Shown: piece by piece, positions 31,071-48,100 of the stretch
Layout: each line of letters begins with the position of its first letter
Numbering within the stretch: position 1 is the first letter of the stretch
Source of the DNA: Schistocephalus solidus
Lineage: Eukaryota > Platyhelminthes > Cestoda > Diphyllobothriidea > Diphyllobothriidae
NCBI GenBank assembly: GCA_017591395.1
Contig: WEDG01005252.1
Span: 23,865-87,864, forward strand
Direction: 5' to 3'
DNA: 64,000 bases
The notes under the pieces: model-generated
Databases searched by the model: none
What the model was told of the DNA's origin: nothing
Seen by the model: the letters and a program-made list of their open reading frames with translations, nothing else
Made by a program: the position numbers and the translations under genes

Positions 31071-33446
31071 TTATTACATTTGGGTCAAGTTACCCGCCTA
31101 GCCTACTGCAACGTAGATTTTTAGATTTAAAAATAGCGTTCTCTGAGACTTCAAATCCGCATATTCGTCCTCGGGCAGATTATCATGCACATTGATGTTA
31201 TTAAATTATTTCAAATTGCGAAAAATGTTAAGAAAAGGTTTAGTGACAAGAGGTTTATTGGGGGATGAGTATGCTGCGCTTACAAAAAAGAAGCAATGTT
31301 ATCCACGGTCAGCTTTGAAGTCGGTAAGTCCTCTTAAAGTCCAGAATGCAGTTTTCGGTCTTCGCCTCGATGAAGCGACAATTCAACGTCACGTCTAGAT
31401 CTCTGGATGCAAGTAGAAAATAAAGGAATTGAGATGACTGCACTGTGTGTACGCTTATATTATTATTACTATCTTGAATCACTCTGATACAAGAAGCAGA
31501 CTGACGTTCTTACCTCGAATGAGGCCAACGAACTAACAAACAAATATTATTCCTCGTAAAGCGGTCGAAGTCCCCAGATGACAGCCACGGGAAAACGGGA
31601 AAGAACAATTAGTGAAGTATTGTCGGCTACCAAAATTAAACACTTAAGACAATTAAGAGTTCACCAGCAATTCCCTTGTATGCTCGCAGGACTGGTTTGA
31701 TACGCAATGCAGGCCTATAAGCCTAGGGCATACTTTATTAACTGAAAGTAGATAAGTCATCAACTTTCAGTGAGTGCCTAGAATTCTATAAAGCTTGACT
31801 CGCATTTTAAATGGGAATAGGACCCCCAGCAATGCAGGTGGGTTGGTGCTAAAATAGAGTTAAATTACAAAACATTAGGGCTACGGTTGGAGTTGTGTTA
31901 CGGTTAGGACAAGGGATAGATACCCTATCTTGCTCAATTTTCGAGGCCATTAATGCGCGAACTTGGAACAAATCCTCTGGAACAGACCTTTTCAGGCTCG
32001 GTCAGAAACTTTATTACTGCGGAATCACCGCGTAATATTCCCAAGCTGCCAAGAGGCAGTCAGTACCGTAAATAATTACGCAATAGGTACCCTTCCTGGA
32101 AGTTAGAGTAAAGCCACATGTATTAAGATGACTTCCCATTGCCGTGTTTGACCTGTAAATAGAATAAGATTTGAAAAGTCCAGTCGGCAAACAGGCCTGT
32201 ACAAGGGTAATGAAAATATGAGGGGTTGACAGGGTTCATAAGCGTCAATTGGTTAATAACAGTCGTTCCCACGCCGCCTGCATTGCGGGGTCGGCGTGTT
32301 GAAGTCATTGGGACGGGGGAATGGGGGTTGGGTAACGAGTGGGCGATGTTCAGAGATTGACAACGGAGGGTGAATATAACTGTGCGTGGAGAAAAACTAA
32401 GAAACCCTCATATTTTCTGTACCCTTGTGAGTGTGCAGGCCCAATGAAAAATTACCGAAAACACATGTTTGCCGACTGAACTTTTCAAGTTTAAAATGAC
32501 AATATTCTTAGAATAAGATTAGTAAGTTCTGGGCATTCAACAAAGCATCCCTTTGGTCCAAAAGACAGTAAAAACCAAACTGTGAGATTAAATGTTACAT
32601 TTCAGATGTTTTGAGTCAAAGCCTAGCAAGTTGTAAATACTCAGCAACATGCACAGAGGGTTACTGTAGTATACCGAACCAAGAGGATAGTCATATGCAA
32701 TATAGAAATTGAAGTCAAATCAAGCAAACGTAAAAATACTTGGTATTACGAAAGGAAACCACAATTTGTGCGATATGTGTAGTATATTGAGGCAGGTACC
32801 AAAAGCAGTTCAGCCGAACTATATCAATAAGCAAACCCAATCGGTTGCTATCTTATCTTATATGCCGTCCTTTAATGGGCTGTCCTCTGGTCTACCCCAG
32901 GACAGGACACACATACCAGCCTATCCGTCTGCCCGGAAGAGACGTCTCGAGTTGACGATAAGCATGAGATAACAACAAAGGCCATAAAGGTTTATTGACA
33001 ATGATGAGTAAGAAAAAGTAGAACTACGATGGGCCGGTTCGTAATCATGGGAATGACTACTCCTAGGAAACGAAAATAAAAATAGAAGCTGACTCAAGAG
33101 GAGCGGAACGAAGAGAGAATGTGGTTCGTTAAGTTCGGCTTAGGTGTCTTCAGAAATTTACCATGAGGCACAAATAATCGCGGCTTGGAGGGCTGCCAAC
33201 TCAAAAGATGACTCGATCCTCCTGCGAATAAGGGTTAGAATATAGCGGTTCTTTTTAGTGCGGTCTCTTTGGTATTCTTACTCTGAAAAAATGGGGATTT
33301 ATAGGACCGCCTATTTTGTACGCGTACGCCATGTGCAACGCACTGCACAATTCCTAGTTATTTTGAGCTTTCCTACCGTCAGAAGACAGAGATTGAGGAT
33401 ACAGAGAGTGAGGTATTTGCAGCGTCCGTCTCACAAAAGAAAAAGA
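31071..33446. other. Stretch without a recognisable gene
   Basis: AT-rich DNA. Short open frames only, none with recognisable motifs or consistent splice borders. Confidence 0.4.
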
Positions 33447-33747
33447 AAAAGAAGGTGTGATCGCTGGAACTAGAAGTTTATTGGCCTGACTTTTCGGATT
33501 CTCACTCGCACTCATCCTTAGAGATAGTCGCAGAAAAGGATAGTGGAGGCACAAGGAGGGCAGCGGTGATCGGGAGAGCTGCTAATTACAGTACCCATGT
33601 GAACTCACGGCAACCATATATCATAAATATAGTAATCCTTGTGTTCCCACTAACCTTATCTGTGGCTGTCTCTCATAGTGGGTTCAAATCAGAATTTAAA
33701 CGTCAGGCCAATAAACTTCTTGTACCAGCGTTCGCATCTTCCTCTTC
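33447..33747. repeat. Inverted repeat with roughly 111-bp arms
   Basis: The reverse complement of 33447-33557 aligns with 33636-33747 at about 75% by eye. The core GTCAGGCCAATAAACTTCT is identical, and TCCTTGTG is shared at the outer start. Read the other way, both arms give RC(D/E)RW...KFIGLTF, so the arms may be two copies of a protein-coding transposon fragment. Confidence 0.7.
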
Positions 33748-36469
33748 TACAAACCAACTCCCATGTAAGGCACAACTGCATCCCAGAGGCGGTGCCGGTC
33801 CATGTTGCAGTTTGCAAGCCAACTATTGCATGCAATGAACCGGAAACCGTAAGCACCTCCAACAGTTCACCTGAAAGAGCATCCAACCCCTTCCAGCTGA
33901 AAGGTTAATTATAAAACGCGTGTTAGGGAGTAAACATGAAAAGGCTTTTGAGGTGTTTAATCAAAAAGTGAAAGCCACCGCTCACACCTTCAATCGTCAG
34001 GACATCGTACTGTCCTCAGAACACTCCTGCAAGCCGCACGAAGCATTGGAGTCTGCCGAAATTCGCACCAACTGCTTCAGCTGCACGCACTAAGTGGCCA
34101 TAGTGCACAGTCCTCCCGAAAAATAGTGCTGTGATCTTATTCAGGACATTATTGTCGGTACCGCGTAGGTGCTTATAGGTCGTTGATGGGTGTAAGTAAG
34201 CAACCAGCGCCTAGTAAGGAGGCATTCAATTCTGAAACCTAACGTGAGTTGGCGGGGTTATGTTCGAGACGATGGAGTGTCCAACGCAAAATTACGTTGG
34301 TGGGAGCCAGATTTTCGCAGCATAAAAAATCTCATGATACGAGGCTGTGGGATACCTCGTAAAGCCCAAAAGACAATGACTCGAACTCCTAGCACCCTTC
34401 AAAATGAGAAGTTTTTGTGGATCCGTCCAGAACAAGTACCCAGGACAGTGAACAAACCGCTAAATCGAAGGACGCGAAGAGGGATCACAGACCCCAGGGG
34501 GTCTGGTGAGAATATGTGTGCAAACGGAGAGGGATGCAATGAAGGTAGATAGACAGGAGAAGGAACCAGTCGCTATCAACTCACGCAAAATGGCTCTTAA
34601 GAAACCTTTCATATTCTAGGAGAGGGCGTTTTGTTCCTCATTAAGGAACTACTTTCGTGCGATCTAGAGGCCTTCCATACCACTTTGTAAAGTGACATTT
34701 CTTACCCTTGCAGTGTAAAAGAATGCTGAGCGTACACCGAAACATGCAAAGACTCTGTATCGTTACGCCGAGGGAAACTACCACATTTTTACTCTCTATG
34801 GCTCCCTCTTTCATCCGGAGGGTCAGTAAGAATCAAAGTTATGCAAATATGCAAAAACTGTCAGGGAAGACTTCAAAAGGAAAGTCGGGATGATACTGAT
34901 ATGAGAAATTTTAACGATAATACTGAAAAGGCGAGAGCACTCGTCGGTTACCTCTTGTTGGAAAGGGGTGCGTAAAAGAAAGTGACCCCTCTATGCGATC
35001 ATCTTGGCGTAGACTGAGGGGCTGTGGCAGGTAAATCAGACACTGCTGCCAGTGAGTGGGACTTGGAGTAAACGATAGAGAGAAGGTTGAGATAACAGCC
35101 ATTAGAATCAAACGTGCAATAAGGATTTGAAACCGGAGATGTAAATCATCTAAGCCTAAAATTTACGACAGCAAATACTGGGCGATGGCGCACTATGTCG
35201 AAGTGCTCATTAGACACTGCAGTGAGAAAAGGTGCCCAGCAAATAATTATCTTAAGCATTTATATTACTTCTTTTTTATATCTCATTCGATGCGTCAATA
35301 GATAACTAATCGCAAAGCGAATCTCTAGACCCCATCGGTATAGCGCTCAAAGCGCAAACGCTGATCCTTGGCTCACAGAATTGCTGAGTACGCAAGCCAA
35401 CATATAGCAAGATTTAGTCTCCCGAAACTGGATTCGCCTGTCCATAAAGGTCTTGTTTTTTTATGGTTTTAGCTGTGTGCTTACGTATAACAACCTTAGT
35501 TACCGGATAATGAAGGAACAAACGGGCGGTAGTGGTGGATACCTCATCGTATTACGCTAAGTAATGATGGAGTAACGACGGCGGTGCATAAAATAGAGCC
35601 AATAGGACTACCGAGTACGAGTAAGTGGTCTTAAATTCGCGTGAAAGCACCACGTACAAAACAATCAGTTGCAAGTCGTGCGCCCTTCCAGTATATAAAG
35701 ATATGGGTAAGCAGTGGAAAAAAGAAAGTCTTTTGACGGTACATACGCTACGTCCGGAGATGTGGACAAAACTTCGCCGTCAGGAAACTCGACAGAAAAC
35801 CAAATTGCTAATCCATTCACGCTGACCAAGCCTATACTTGAAACGTCTAGATGTCCCTACAAGGAAGGGCAGGGGACGCAGAAATCAGTCAACAGAAGTA
35901 AATTTCAAAGGCCATGAAAGACTGTAGAAGTAATGGACAGAAGCTAGTGGAATACACGCAATAGAAGGCAGAATCAAAATCTGTAGAAAAGTCACTCCTT
36001 TCCAGCCCGTGGGTACAAACGTGGTTTTGATTATAAGGAGGGATATGAAGAGGTCAAACACTTCAGCTACATAACGAAACTCAATTTCAGCCTATTAAAT
36101 TCTTCCAATGAATAGAGTAAAACTGAATTCAGAAAATACTTTCCAGGAACGGTAGAAAACATACATCTACTTTAAGTTGACTTTCTTAACATGCATGCTA
36201 AAAAGGCTTTTAGTCACAGTAAGCCTCCATGTACAGCGTAGATACTGAGGTACTGAGATAGCGATCCCAGTAGGCGTCGCAACAGCGTGAGCATTGGGGT
36301 GAATAACCATGTATATGCACCTAACAATAGGCGTATAGAGGTCCTATTGACAGTGCAGTCCTGGGCCACTGAAAACAGTTACCTCAAGCACAGGACAATG
36401 CACTGCGACGGTGAACAAAGCGAAATACTACTTTGTACGTTAGGATTAAATCTTTGCCCTCAGTAAACC
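33748..36469. other. Stretch without a recognisable gene
   Basis: Several open frames of 60-100 codons (for example 34244-34552 and 35714-35917) show no motif I can name. If the PRMT gene continues on the - strand, its 3' exons could lie here, but I did not find the expected THW-loop sequence. Confidence 0.35.
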
Positions 36470-36928
36470 GAAGTTGGGTTCTTTCCAGCGGCCACAGCCC
36501 GGGCGACCGTTTTGACCGGCGGGCTAAACCAGGTGAGGGTCTCCAGTGTTGTGTGTGCCTCCACACCCGGTATGCCTGACTCGCCAACTCCTTGTCTCCC
36601 CCCTCTCAAAAAGTCCTACGGTGGGGGCGACAGCAACCCCGTAGGCGGCCCAGGCTAACTCGGGTCATTCTCCCACTAAAAAAAAACTGTAACCCATAGT
36701 GGAGTTCGGCAGCCGTCTGGGATGACCGGGCAGCCCTATTTAGGGATAGCACTGCTTGCCTGCTCGCGGAGGAAGGGGCTAGAAAAGGTGCCCTAATCAA
36801 ATGCTGGTTATCACGTCTTCTGCAGCCGGCCGCGGCTCGCAGATCGCAAAATACGCGGTCATAAAATTCAAACAAATAACAATAACCCCCGTCCCAATCC
36901 CCCTCGCCATACCCCCCAGGCTGCTCGG

Positions 36929-37591
36929 GTGAGTCCATTCACACTAGCAGCCTGGAATGTTCGTTCCCCTTTATTTAATACTAGGAGCAACCGGCCGGAA
37001 TGGAGGACGGCGCTAGTCGCTCGGGAACTGGCGCGCTACAAGGTGAACATTGCTGCTCTCAGCGAGACCCGATTCTCTGAGCAGGGTGAGCTGCAGGAGG
37101 TGGGTGCCGACTACACCTTCTTCTGGAGCGACCGGCCAAAGGCAGAGCGACGCGACGCTGGTGTTGCCTTTGCCATCCGGAACGACATCGTGGGACGTCT
37201 GCCCTGTTTGCTGCAGGGTATCAATGATCGCCTGATGAGTCTCCGCCTGCCTCTTCGGGGAGACCAGTTCGCCACTATCATCAGCGCCTACGCTCCCCCA
37301 ATGACGAGCTCTGATGCGGCGAAGGACAAATTCCACGAGGATCTGCATGCCCTGCTGGCGACTGTGCCGAAGGTGGACAAGTTAATTGTCCTTGATGACT
37401 TCAACGCCCGCGTCGGGACAGACCACGCTGCCTGGCAGCGAGTGCTGGGTCCCCATGGTCTCGGGAGCCATAATGATAACGGCCTCCTTCTTCTGCGAAC
37501 GTGTGCGGAACACCGTCTCCTGCTGATCAACACCTTCCGCCTTCCGACGCGGGAGAAGGCCATGTGGATGCACTCTCGGTCGCAGCGCTAG
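36929..37591 (+). pseudogene. Retroelement endonuclease domain (endonuclease/exonuclease/phosphatase fold)
   Basis: Cuts target DNA for retrotransposition in this class. LAAWNVRS (the metal-binding Asn), ALSETRF (the catalytic Glu) and DDFNARVG (the GDFNA box, here with Gly changed to Asp) appear in order. The frame meets a TAG at 37589-37591 where relatives have Trp, then continues with QLLDYVLVRRR to a second TAG at about 37701. The frame is open from 5' of 36929 with no clear ATG. Confidence 0.9.
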
Positions 37592-38339
37592 CAGCTGCTG
37601 GACTATGTTCTCGTCCGGAGGCGAGATCGACAGGACGTGCTGGTAACCAAGGCGATCTGCGATGCCGATGGTTGGACGGATAAACACCTCGTCATCTCTT
37701 AGATGAGGCTCCGAATTAAACCCCGACAAAGGCCCGAAGGTAATCGGCCACCAGGTAAGTTGTATACTCTTTTTTAATTTTCCTGCTCACTGTTTTGATT
37801 TCAGCAACCAAATAACCGAGAAAATGGAGAAACTGCATGCTCCAGATAATAACGCCACCGTGGAAACACGATAGTGTCAACTGCGAAATGTCATCCAGTC
37901 CACCGCCCTCGAAGTCTTCGGACGTGCACACCGTCAACACCAGGACTGGTTTGACGACAATGACGCCGACATCAGCAACTTACTCGCGGAGAAGAATGAA
38001 CTTCACAAAGCCTACATGGACCTTCGGACTGACGCCAACAAAGCAGCCTTTTTCAGATGCCGGCGCCTTGTACAACAACGGCTGCGGGAGATGCAGGATG
38101 CCTGGATGATCCGAAAGGCTGAGGAAAACCAGGGGTATGCCGACTGCAATGAAATGAAAAACTTTTTCAAAGCCATCTAGGCCATTTACGGCCCCTTTAT
38201 CAAGGGGACCACACCGCTGCTCAGCTCTGACGGCACAACACTGCTGACAGAGAAATCGCAAATTCTGAAGCGCTGGGCCGAGCACTTCAGCAGTGTCCTT
38301 AATTGCTCATCAGCCATCTCCGATGCTGCCATTGACCAG

Positions 38340-39910
38340 CTCCCTTAAGTGGACACGAACAATGACCTGGATCTGCCGCCTTCCCTACCAGAAACCATCC
38401 GGGCCGTGCAGCAGATTTCTAGCGGTAAAGCACCGGGATCCGACGAGATCCCACCGGAAGTCTACAAGCATAGCGGGCCCCGGTTAATGGCAGAACTCAC
38501 AACACTCTTCCAGCAGATGTGGCGCCAAGGATAAGTTCCTCAGGATGTCAAAGACGCGATGATCGTCTATCTCTACAAGCGGAAGGGGAACCGGCAACTC
38601 TGTGATAATCACAGAGGCATCTCGTTGCTCAACATCGCCGGGAAGATCTTCGCCCGTATCCTTCTCAATCGTCTGAACGGTCACCTAGAGCAGGGCCTGC
38701 TGCAGGAAAGCCAATGTGGCTTCCGCCGACACCGCGAAACAACCGACATGATCTTTCGCCACCCGCCAGATACAAGAGAAGTGTCAGGAGATGCGAACTC
38801 ACCTATACACTACATTCGTCGATCTGATGAAAGCCTTTGACACGATGCATCGCGAAGAACTGTGGAAAGTCATGCAGAAATTCGGCTGTCCTGAGTGGTT
38901 CACGCAGATGGTGCGTCAGCTTCATGACGGGATGACGGCGCGCGTCAATGACAACGGGACGGTATCAAAAGCCTTCGCAGGGACCAACGGAGCGAAGCAA
39001 GGCTGTGTATTGGCCCCCACCCCGTTCAGTCTCATATTCTCGGCTATGCTGATGGACGCCTACCATGATGAGCAACCTGGGATCCGTACCACCTATAGAG
39101 TTGACTAACACCTCAACAGTCGGCGTATGCAGGCTTCAACGCGTGTGTTTACGACTACAGTCCATGACTTGCTCTTCGCGGACGACTGTGCCCTTAAAAC
39201 CGTGACGGAGGAGGACATGCAAAGGAGTATGGACCTCTTTGACGCAGGCTGCGCCAATTTTGGATTAACAATCAGTACAGCCAAAACGGATGTCATGCAC
39301 CAGCCAGCCCCCAGCGCGGAATACAATGCTCCCCGAATCAATGTCAACGGTGCTCAACTCAAAAACGTGAAACCTTCGCTTATCTAGGAAGCACGCTGTC
39401 ACGCAGCACGAGAATCGACGACGAGGTGGCCCAACTGATCGCCAACGCCAGTCAGATCTTCGGTCGGCTGCAGGCCTCCGTGTGGAATCGTCACGGTATT
39501 CACCTGAACTGAAAATATACAAGGCCGTCGTCTTTACGACACTCCTTTACGGAGCAGAGACCTGGACCGTCTACTCGAACCAAACCAGGAAGCTGAATCA
39601 CTTCCATCTCAGCTGCCTTCGCAGAATACTGAAGCTGAGATGGCAAGACAGGATCCCGGACACGGAAGTCCTGGAGCGGACTGGAATCCTCAGCATCCAC
39701 GCCATGCTGAGGCAAGTGCAACTGCGATGGAGTAGCCACCTGGTTAGAATGGACGAAGAGCGACTACCTAAACGACTTTTCTACGGAGATGTCGCTATGG
39801 TGTCTCGCCGACAGGAAGGTCAAAAACGACGCTACAAGGACACTGAAGAAATCGCTGAAGCAACTGCAAATCAACCCGGCGACCTGGGAGGACCTCGCCC
39901 AGGATAGACC
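38340..39910 (+). pseudogene. Retroelement reverse transcriptase domain
   Basis: Copies the element RNA into DNA. Visible blocks: SSGKAPGSDEIPPEVYKH, NHRGISLLNIAGKIFARIL, the motif A region TTFVDLMKAFDTMHREEL with its Asp, motif B GAKQGCVLAPTPFSLIFS, and motif C LLFADDCAL with both catalytic Asp. Then come the thumb-like [14 protein letters not shown] and [18 protein letters not shown]. Stops at about 38346 and 38532 and shifts near 38756, 39106 and 39510 split the reading. It is closely related to the truncated copy at 10.6-12.2 kb. Confidence 0.92.
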
Positions 39911-39979
39911 GGCATGGAGAAGATCAGTAAAGACTGGTTCAGCAATCTATGAGGCCAACCGGATCGCCACCGCCAAGGC

Positions 39980-40834
39980 CAAAAGAACGGCACGAAAGTC
40001 ACCAGCGCTCCGGACCAACACCGTCGATGCCCAGGCCCTGTCAACGCATCTTCCGCGCGCGAATCGGCCTGGTCGGACATCTTCGGACGCAATGCACCAA
40101 CAATCCGACAATTCCAACTTGTACGTCAAATTCGGCCGACTCTCCTTTGGACTCCCCCACCCTCACTCCTGGCATCAATTCCATTAATCCCACAATCATA
40201 GAGACCACATCCCAATACTCATCGCCTGTTACCCCCACCACCGCAACCACCACACGGCCTTCGCCGCCGCCGTCACCACCACCACCAGTGATGGGGGCTT
40301 TCTTCTAAACTGTCCACAATGCGACCGCACATTCACCCCTTAACGCATCAGTCTGGTTGGTCACTTGCGAATCCATCGTACAGATACTGGTGAATCAGTG
40401 CCTGGAGCACCAACACACAGCAGAGATCACCGCCTCCACCGCCCTCTCTGTCCTCGTGCATTCACTCATCGCATGGGCCTATTCAGTTGCATACGCATCC
40501 ATGACAGCGGAATTCACTGCAATGCCGACAACACCGATACCCCATGCACACCCTCCGCTCCTGCCATTCTTACCACCACTGCCACCCCCACTACCATGAA
40601 TGACATCCCCCCAGCCTCCCCGATTTCTCCTGCCCACACTGCGCCCACAACTTCAACTCACGCATCGGCCTGGTCATTCACCTGCGAATCCATCGTACGG
40701 AGGCTGGTGAACCAGTGCCTGGGGCTCCGACATACAGTCGCCGCGCCCGCCTCCACTGCCCTCACTGCTCCCGCACATTTACACACCGCATGGGCCTATT
40801 AGGACACATGCGCCTCCACGACAACCTGCGGTAA
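39980..40834 (+). pseudogene. Retroelement C-terminal zinc-finger tail
   Basis: C2H2-type fingers follow the RT domain. The first ([19 protein letters not shown]) has lost its leading cysteine through a small deletion compared with the other copy. Later ones include CPQCDRTFT (interrupted by a stop), a FTHRMGLF finger and, at the end, [20 protein letters not shown] followed by H, a perfect C-X2-C-X12-H-X3-H. Fingers come in pairs separated by Thr/Pro-rich linkers. They presumably bind the element's nucleic acid; that is inference. Confidence 0.85.
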
Positions 40835-40945
40835 ACCACCGGAGGCTAAGACACGTCAGCGCACACCATCTTCACTAATACATAGACAACACCCTCACAA
40901 TCATCATAATGGAACTGATAAAATCACGGTTTCCAAGAAACCGTG
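40825..40945 (+). other. Paired hairpins at the retroelement 3' end
   Basis: A stem at 40825-40845 (one mismatch) overlaps the stop codon, and CACGGTTTC/GAAACCGTG at 40925-40945 is a perfect 9-bp stem. Both are conserved in the copy at 10.5 kb. Confidence 0.65.
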
Positions 40946-41382
40946 GCTTGGAAGGCTGCCAATCTGACGCTTACACCAGACCACGCCGTCGGCCCAGTGT
41001 ATGTGCTGTGTGTGTCGAGTAACCAACCAGTTGACTGGGAGTCAGGCTGCAATGGCTCCTTTTTTATGTGGCCTTGGTGGCACTCCTACTCAGTTGGGAT
41101 CTAAGCCACCCCTCTCTTGATTGGTGTTGGACCGCAGTGCGTGGACCAGCACCCTCTCTCGTATCCGGTCTTCTTGGCTCTGTCTTAACGCCGGGTCTAG
41201 GGAAGGAAGTGGAACAGAAAGTGAGGTAGATGCATCGCAAGTCTACTCTCACTAAATCCAACGCGAGGCAGCGTCTCTGCACAGCATACAGTGGATATCG
41301 TCGAACACGACGGTTGAACTGTCATGTGGTAAGGAGGAAAACTAGGCATTTTTGTTGGGTTATAAAAATCTTAAATACCAAC

Positions 41383-45183
<3,801 letters not shown>

Positions 45184-48100
45184 CTGAATGGGTGCATAGG
45201 AAGGGACAAGTAAAGTAACTGGCCTGTAGGTCAAAGTTCGCCGTCTGTCCGCGAGCATCAAAGCATGAACTTCGTAGAAAGAATAGGATCTGAAGTCGGG
45301 AATAAGACAGAAAATGGTGGGCTGAAGTCTGTATAATAAATGCGTATCAGATATGTTGGAAAATGTTAGCTGAGATATGCGCAGCCCAATTTCTTCGTGG
45401 GTTCACTCCAAAAATGTCGCTTTACTGGAGCCAGAGTTCAAATAATATGAGTCAAAAATTTAAGGGCCAAACGGTCTTTTATCAACTAACTGATTACTGC
45501 AGACGTCAGTCACGTTGACGGCTTTCGGCCTGCAAGATAAGCACAACCAACGTAGTTATTTCGAGAGAAAACACTGAAGTGTCTATGTTCGCGTTAACAG
45601 ATGTTTTCACAGTAAAGGGAACTTAAGAAGGCAAACCTTTAAAATTCTGTGAGTTACTTCGTCATCGGGATTTGGGGTTTTATTCAGCATCCTTTTTCAC
45701 ATCCCTAAGGTTTGCTCAGCATCCTAAGAGTCCGTAGAAGAAATAAAATTGGTCAATATTTTTGACCAACTGCTTCAAAGCAGGAAACAAAAGTAGGATA
45801 AACTTTTCGAGGGGGACTGTCGACAACACTCTGCTGAAGAAAGGGAATCAAAATATTAACTTTCATGGTTATTTAGGTTTGAGCTAAAAACTAAAAGTGG
45901 AGAAGGCATAATCCTTAACACATCTAAAATAGGTCCCAATGTAGAGGATGCTGATTTTGAATGTTCAACTAGTTCGTGCGACACGAAACCTACCACCGCA
46001 ATATGCCAGGAGAAAGGACTGAGTGCCGAAAAATCTGAGTGGATGTCGATGACTTGTCCTGTAAAGTTTACACTGCGCGATTGACATAGCATAAATGAGA
46101 AATCCCGAAGGATTTGTAGCTTTTAGCTGTCGTTCACTGGGTTGTCCCAGTCTCTGCGACTCCTACATTCGTATCACTTTTAATGCTAATACGGCAGTTC
46201 GACCGTTGTTTTCGAGGATGTCCACCGTGTGCACCGCTTTAGGGTGGTGCATAATGCTAACACCTGTCCTGAATTTCCCACTTTTGTGCTTAAGCAGAGT
46301 ATGCAAACTAAGTCGAGCAGAACCAGGGTCGGTTCCGTGTTGAATTAAGCAGTCAACCTGCCACAACAACTGGGGTGACAGCGACATGTTGACTCAAATA
46401 CTGGCTGTGCGAAATCTTTCTAAGACACGCAGCACCTAAATCACAGGCCAATAATAAGGACTACAGAGTGCTTCAGTTTTGCGTCGATGAGAGTGAGTCA
46501 ACGAGAGGCAAGGAAATTTTCTAGAGCAAGGGCGTTCATTTTTCTATAACAGTCGGCAACCTTTGTATGTAAGTACACTTTGTGTGCTTTTGACCTTCAG
46601 GGCTTCATCGTTATTGGTCTTAAGGCTGAAGCCGGGACGCAGGCAATCAGTGGATGGAGACATTAACGCAAGACTCGTAGCATCGTGACGGGGTGAAGAA
46701 CAAGGGAAAGAAACTAGACAGTGAGGAAAAATATGCCAAAATCTCCTTACGTACTGCACCCTTGGGGTTTTAAAACCTTTCTCAAAATCGATTCACTAGA
46801 GAACAATCAGTCGGCTAGGGAAAATTCCCAACACCCATCAGTTATCTCACTATAAACAGGTCTGTATCCTACAACTACTTTGTACAGCTCAGTGAGTTTT
46901 TCACCTCTATAAGTGCAATCCAGAAGAGACCAATGTGTCACGCCATATAATGACCTGTGCTCTCTTTCTATTACTGCTGGTCACAGTCATCCTGTGTTAC
47001 TTTAAAGTGGCATGCATTTTCAAGGTCACTGTAAGAAGGTCATACTGACACCGTTTATGAGAGCACGAACACTATCACAAGCAATATGTGAAGCCTTCTT
47101 TTTCTGATCATAAATCGGAGATTGACATAGTCAACACTCAGCAGGCCAGTCGAAATCATATGACTCAGTGCTTTCGGCTCAGTTGCTAGTTACATACATG
47201 GCTGTTTTCGCTTAACTGAAAAGCCTTTCAAGCTGGGCTGTCTCTGGCTCAACCTCAAGTTCTTAGCTGAGGTGACTTGGAGTACTTCCATTGGCAATAT
47301 ACTGTTCTTCTGTGGGGGGTAGGAATAATTGACGCACAATGCAATGAGTATGGAAAATCACACACTAATTGATCCACTTCACAGGATCGTCATGCAACCC
47401 AAGTGGAGATAGGCAAAAAGCAATGTGATCATTGGGGTTGTTTAAGTTCAGCGATAATACGCCTGTGGGCCTTAGAGAAGTGAGGTTCAGGAAACGTACG
47501 TTTTCGATTATTCATCCTAAGGCCTGTACAGTAATATAAGATAGAGCAGCGAACGCTAAAACGGCGTTCAGATGTCGGGGTAGTAATAATCTAGTTCTGG
47601 CGGGGGATTGGGGTGGGTGGAGGAGCTTTACAGTAAACTAGGTGTCTATCTCGTCTCTGGAGCGTGACGCGGTTGGATGCGAGAACGAACATGTTGGGCT
47701 CATCTTGGATCAGGGGAGCCTGAGAGCCTGTACAAATGCTTTATGAGAGGATAAGTTTGGGTGGACTGAATATGTGGCAGCGTACGTTTGCCTAGACTGA
47801 CTTCTTCAATGTGAATCTGCTCTGTAGATGAACAACTAGAGTCAACACTACAGCACTAAAGCTTACAGCAAGTAGGTAAAAAAAAAAAATAAGTCTGGAA
47901 AGCCTAATCAACCCGGACAGTAACGTTAAATGAACGACACGACACTAAAACTTTTGCCATTCCTTATATATGACGGTTTGGGAAATTTAATCAAATCAAT
48001 TTCATCAATTTCAACAACTTACTTGAAGTATTTTTCATCGACCAGGAGGTCACGCTGGAAAGGTGCGTCTTTTGAAACAGTTTCGGAGACTGTTTGCAAT

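Larger units (their letters stand above)
36470..41310 (+). mobile_element. Non-LTR retrotransposon, nearly full length but inactivated
   Basis: The order is a GC-rich 5' region from about 36470, an AP-type endonuclease (36929-37730), a linker, a reverse transcriptase (about 38340-39900), a C2H2 zinc-finger tail to the stop at 40834, then the 0.4-kb tail repeat to about 41310. This architecture, with sequence runs such as [20 protein letters not shown] and [18 protein letters not shown], is one I associate with diphyllobothriid tapeworm genomes. Lesions include in-frame stops at 37589, 37701, 38178, 38346 and 38532, a frameshift near 38756 and a small deletion near 39510. Outer limits are approximate; no target-site duplication was identified. 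The insertion is antisense to the PRMT exons to its right. I leave the clade open. Confidence 0.9.

Noticed and set aside
33383..33460. Possible terminal exon with a Lys-rich tail after a good acceptor
   Set aside because: Its 3' part reaches the start of the inverted repeat at 33447-33747, where another frame is shared between the arms, and no upstream exon was found.
36606..36938. 110-codon - strand open frame at the retroelement 5' end
   Set aside because: GC-rich 5' region of the non-LTR element read in antisense; no motif.
37013..37729. Open frames antisense to the endonuclease domain
   Set aside because: Shadow frames of the + strand retroelement.
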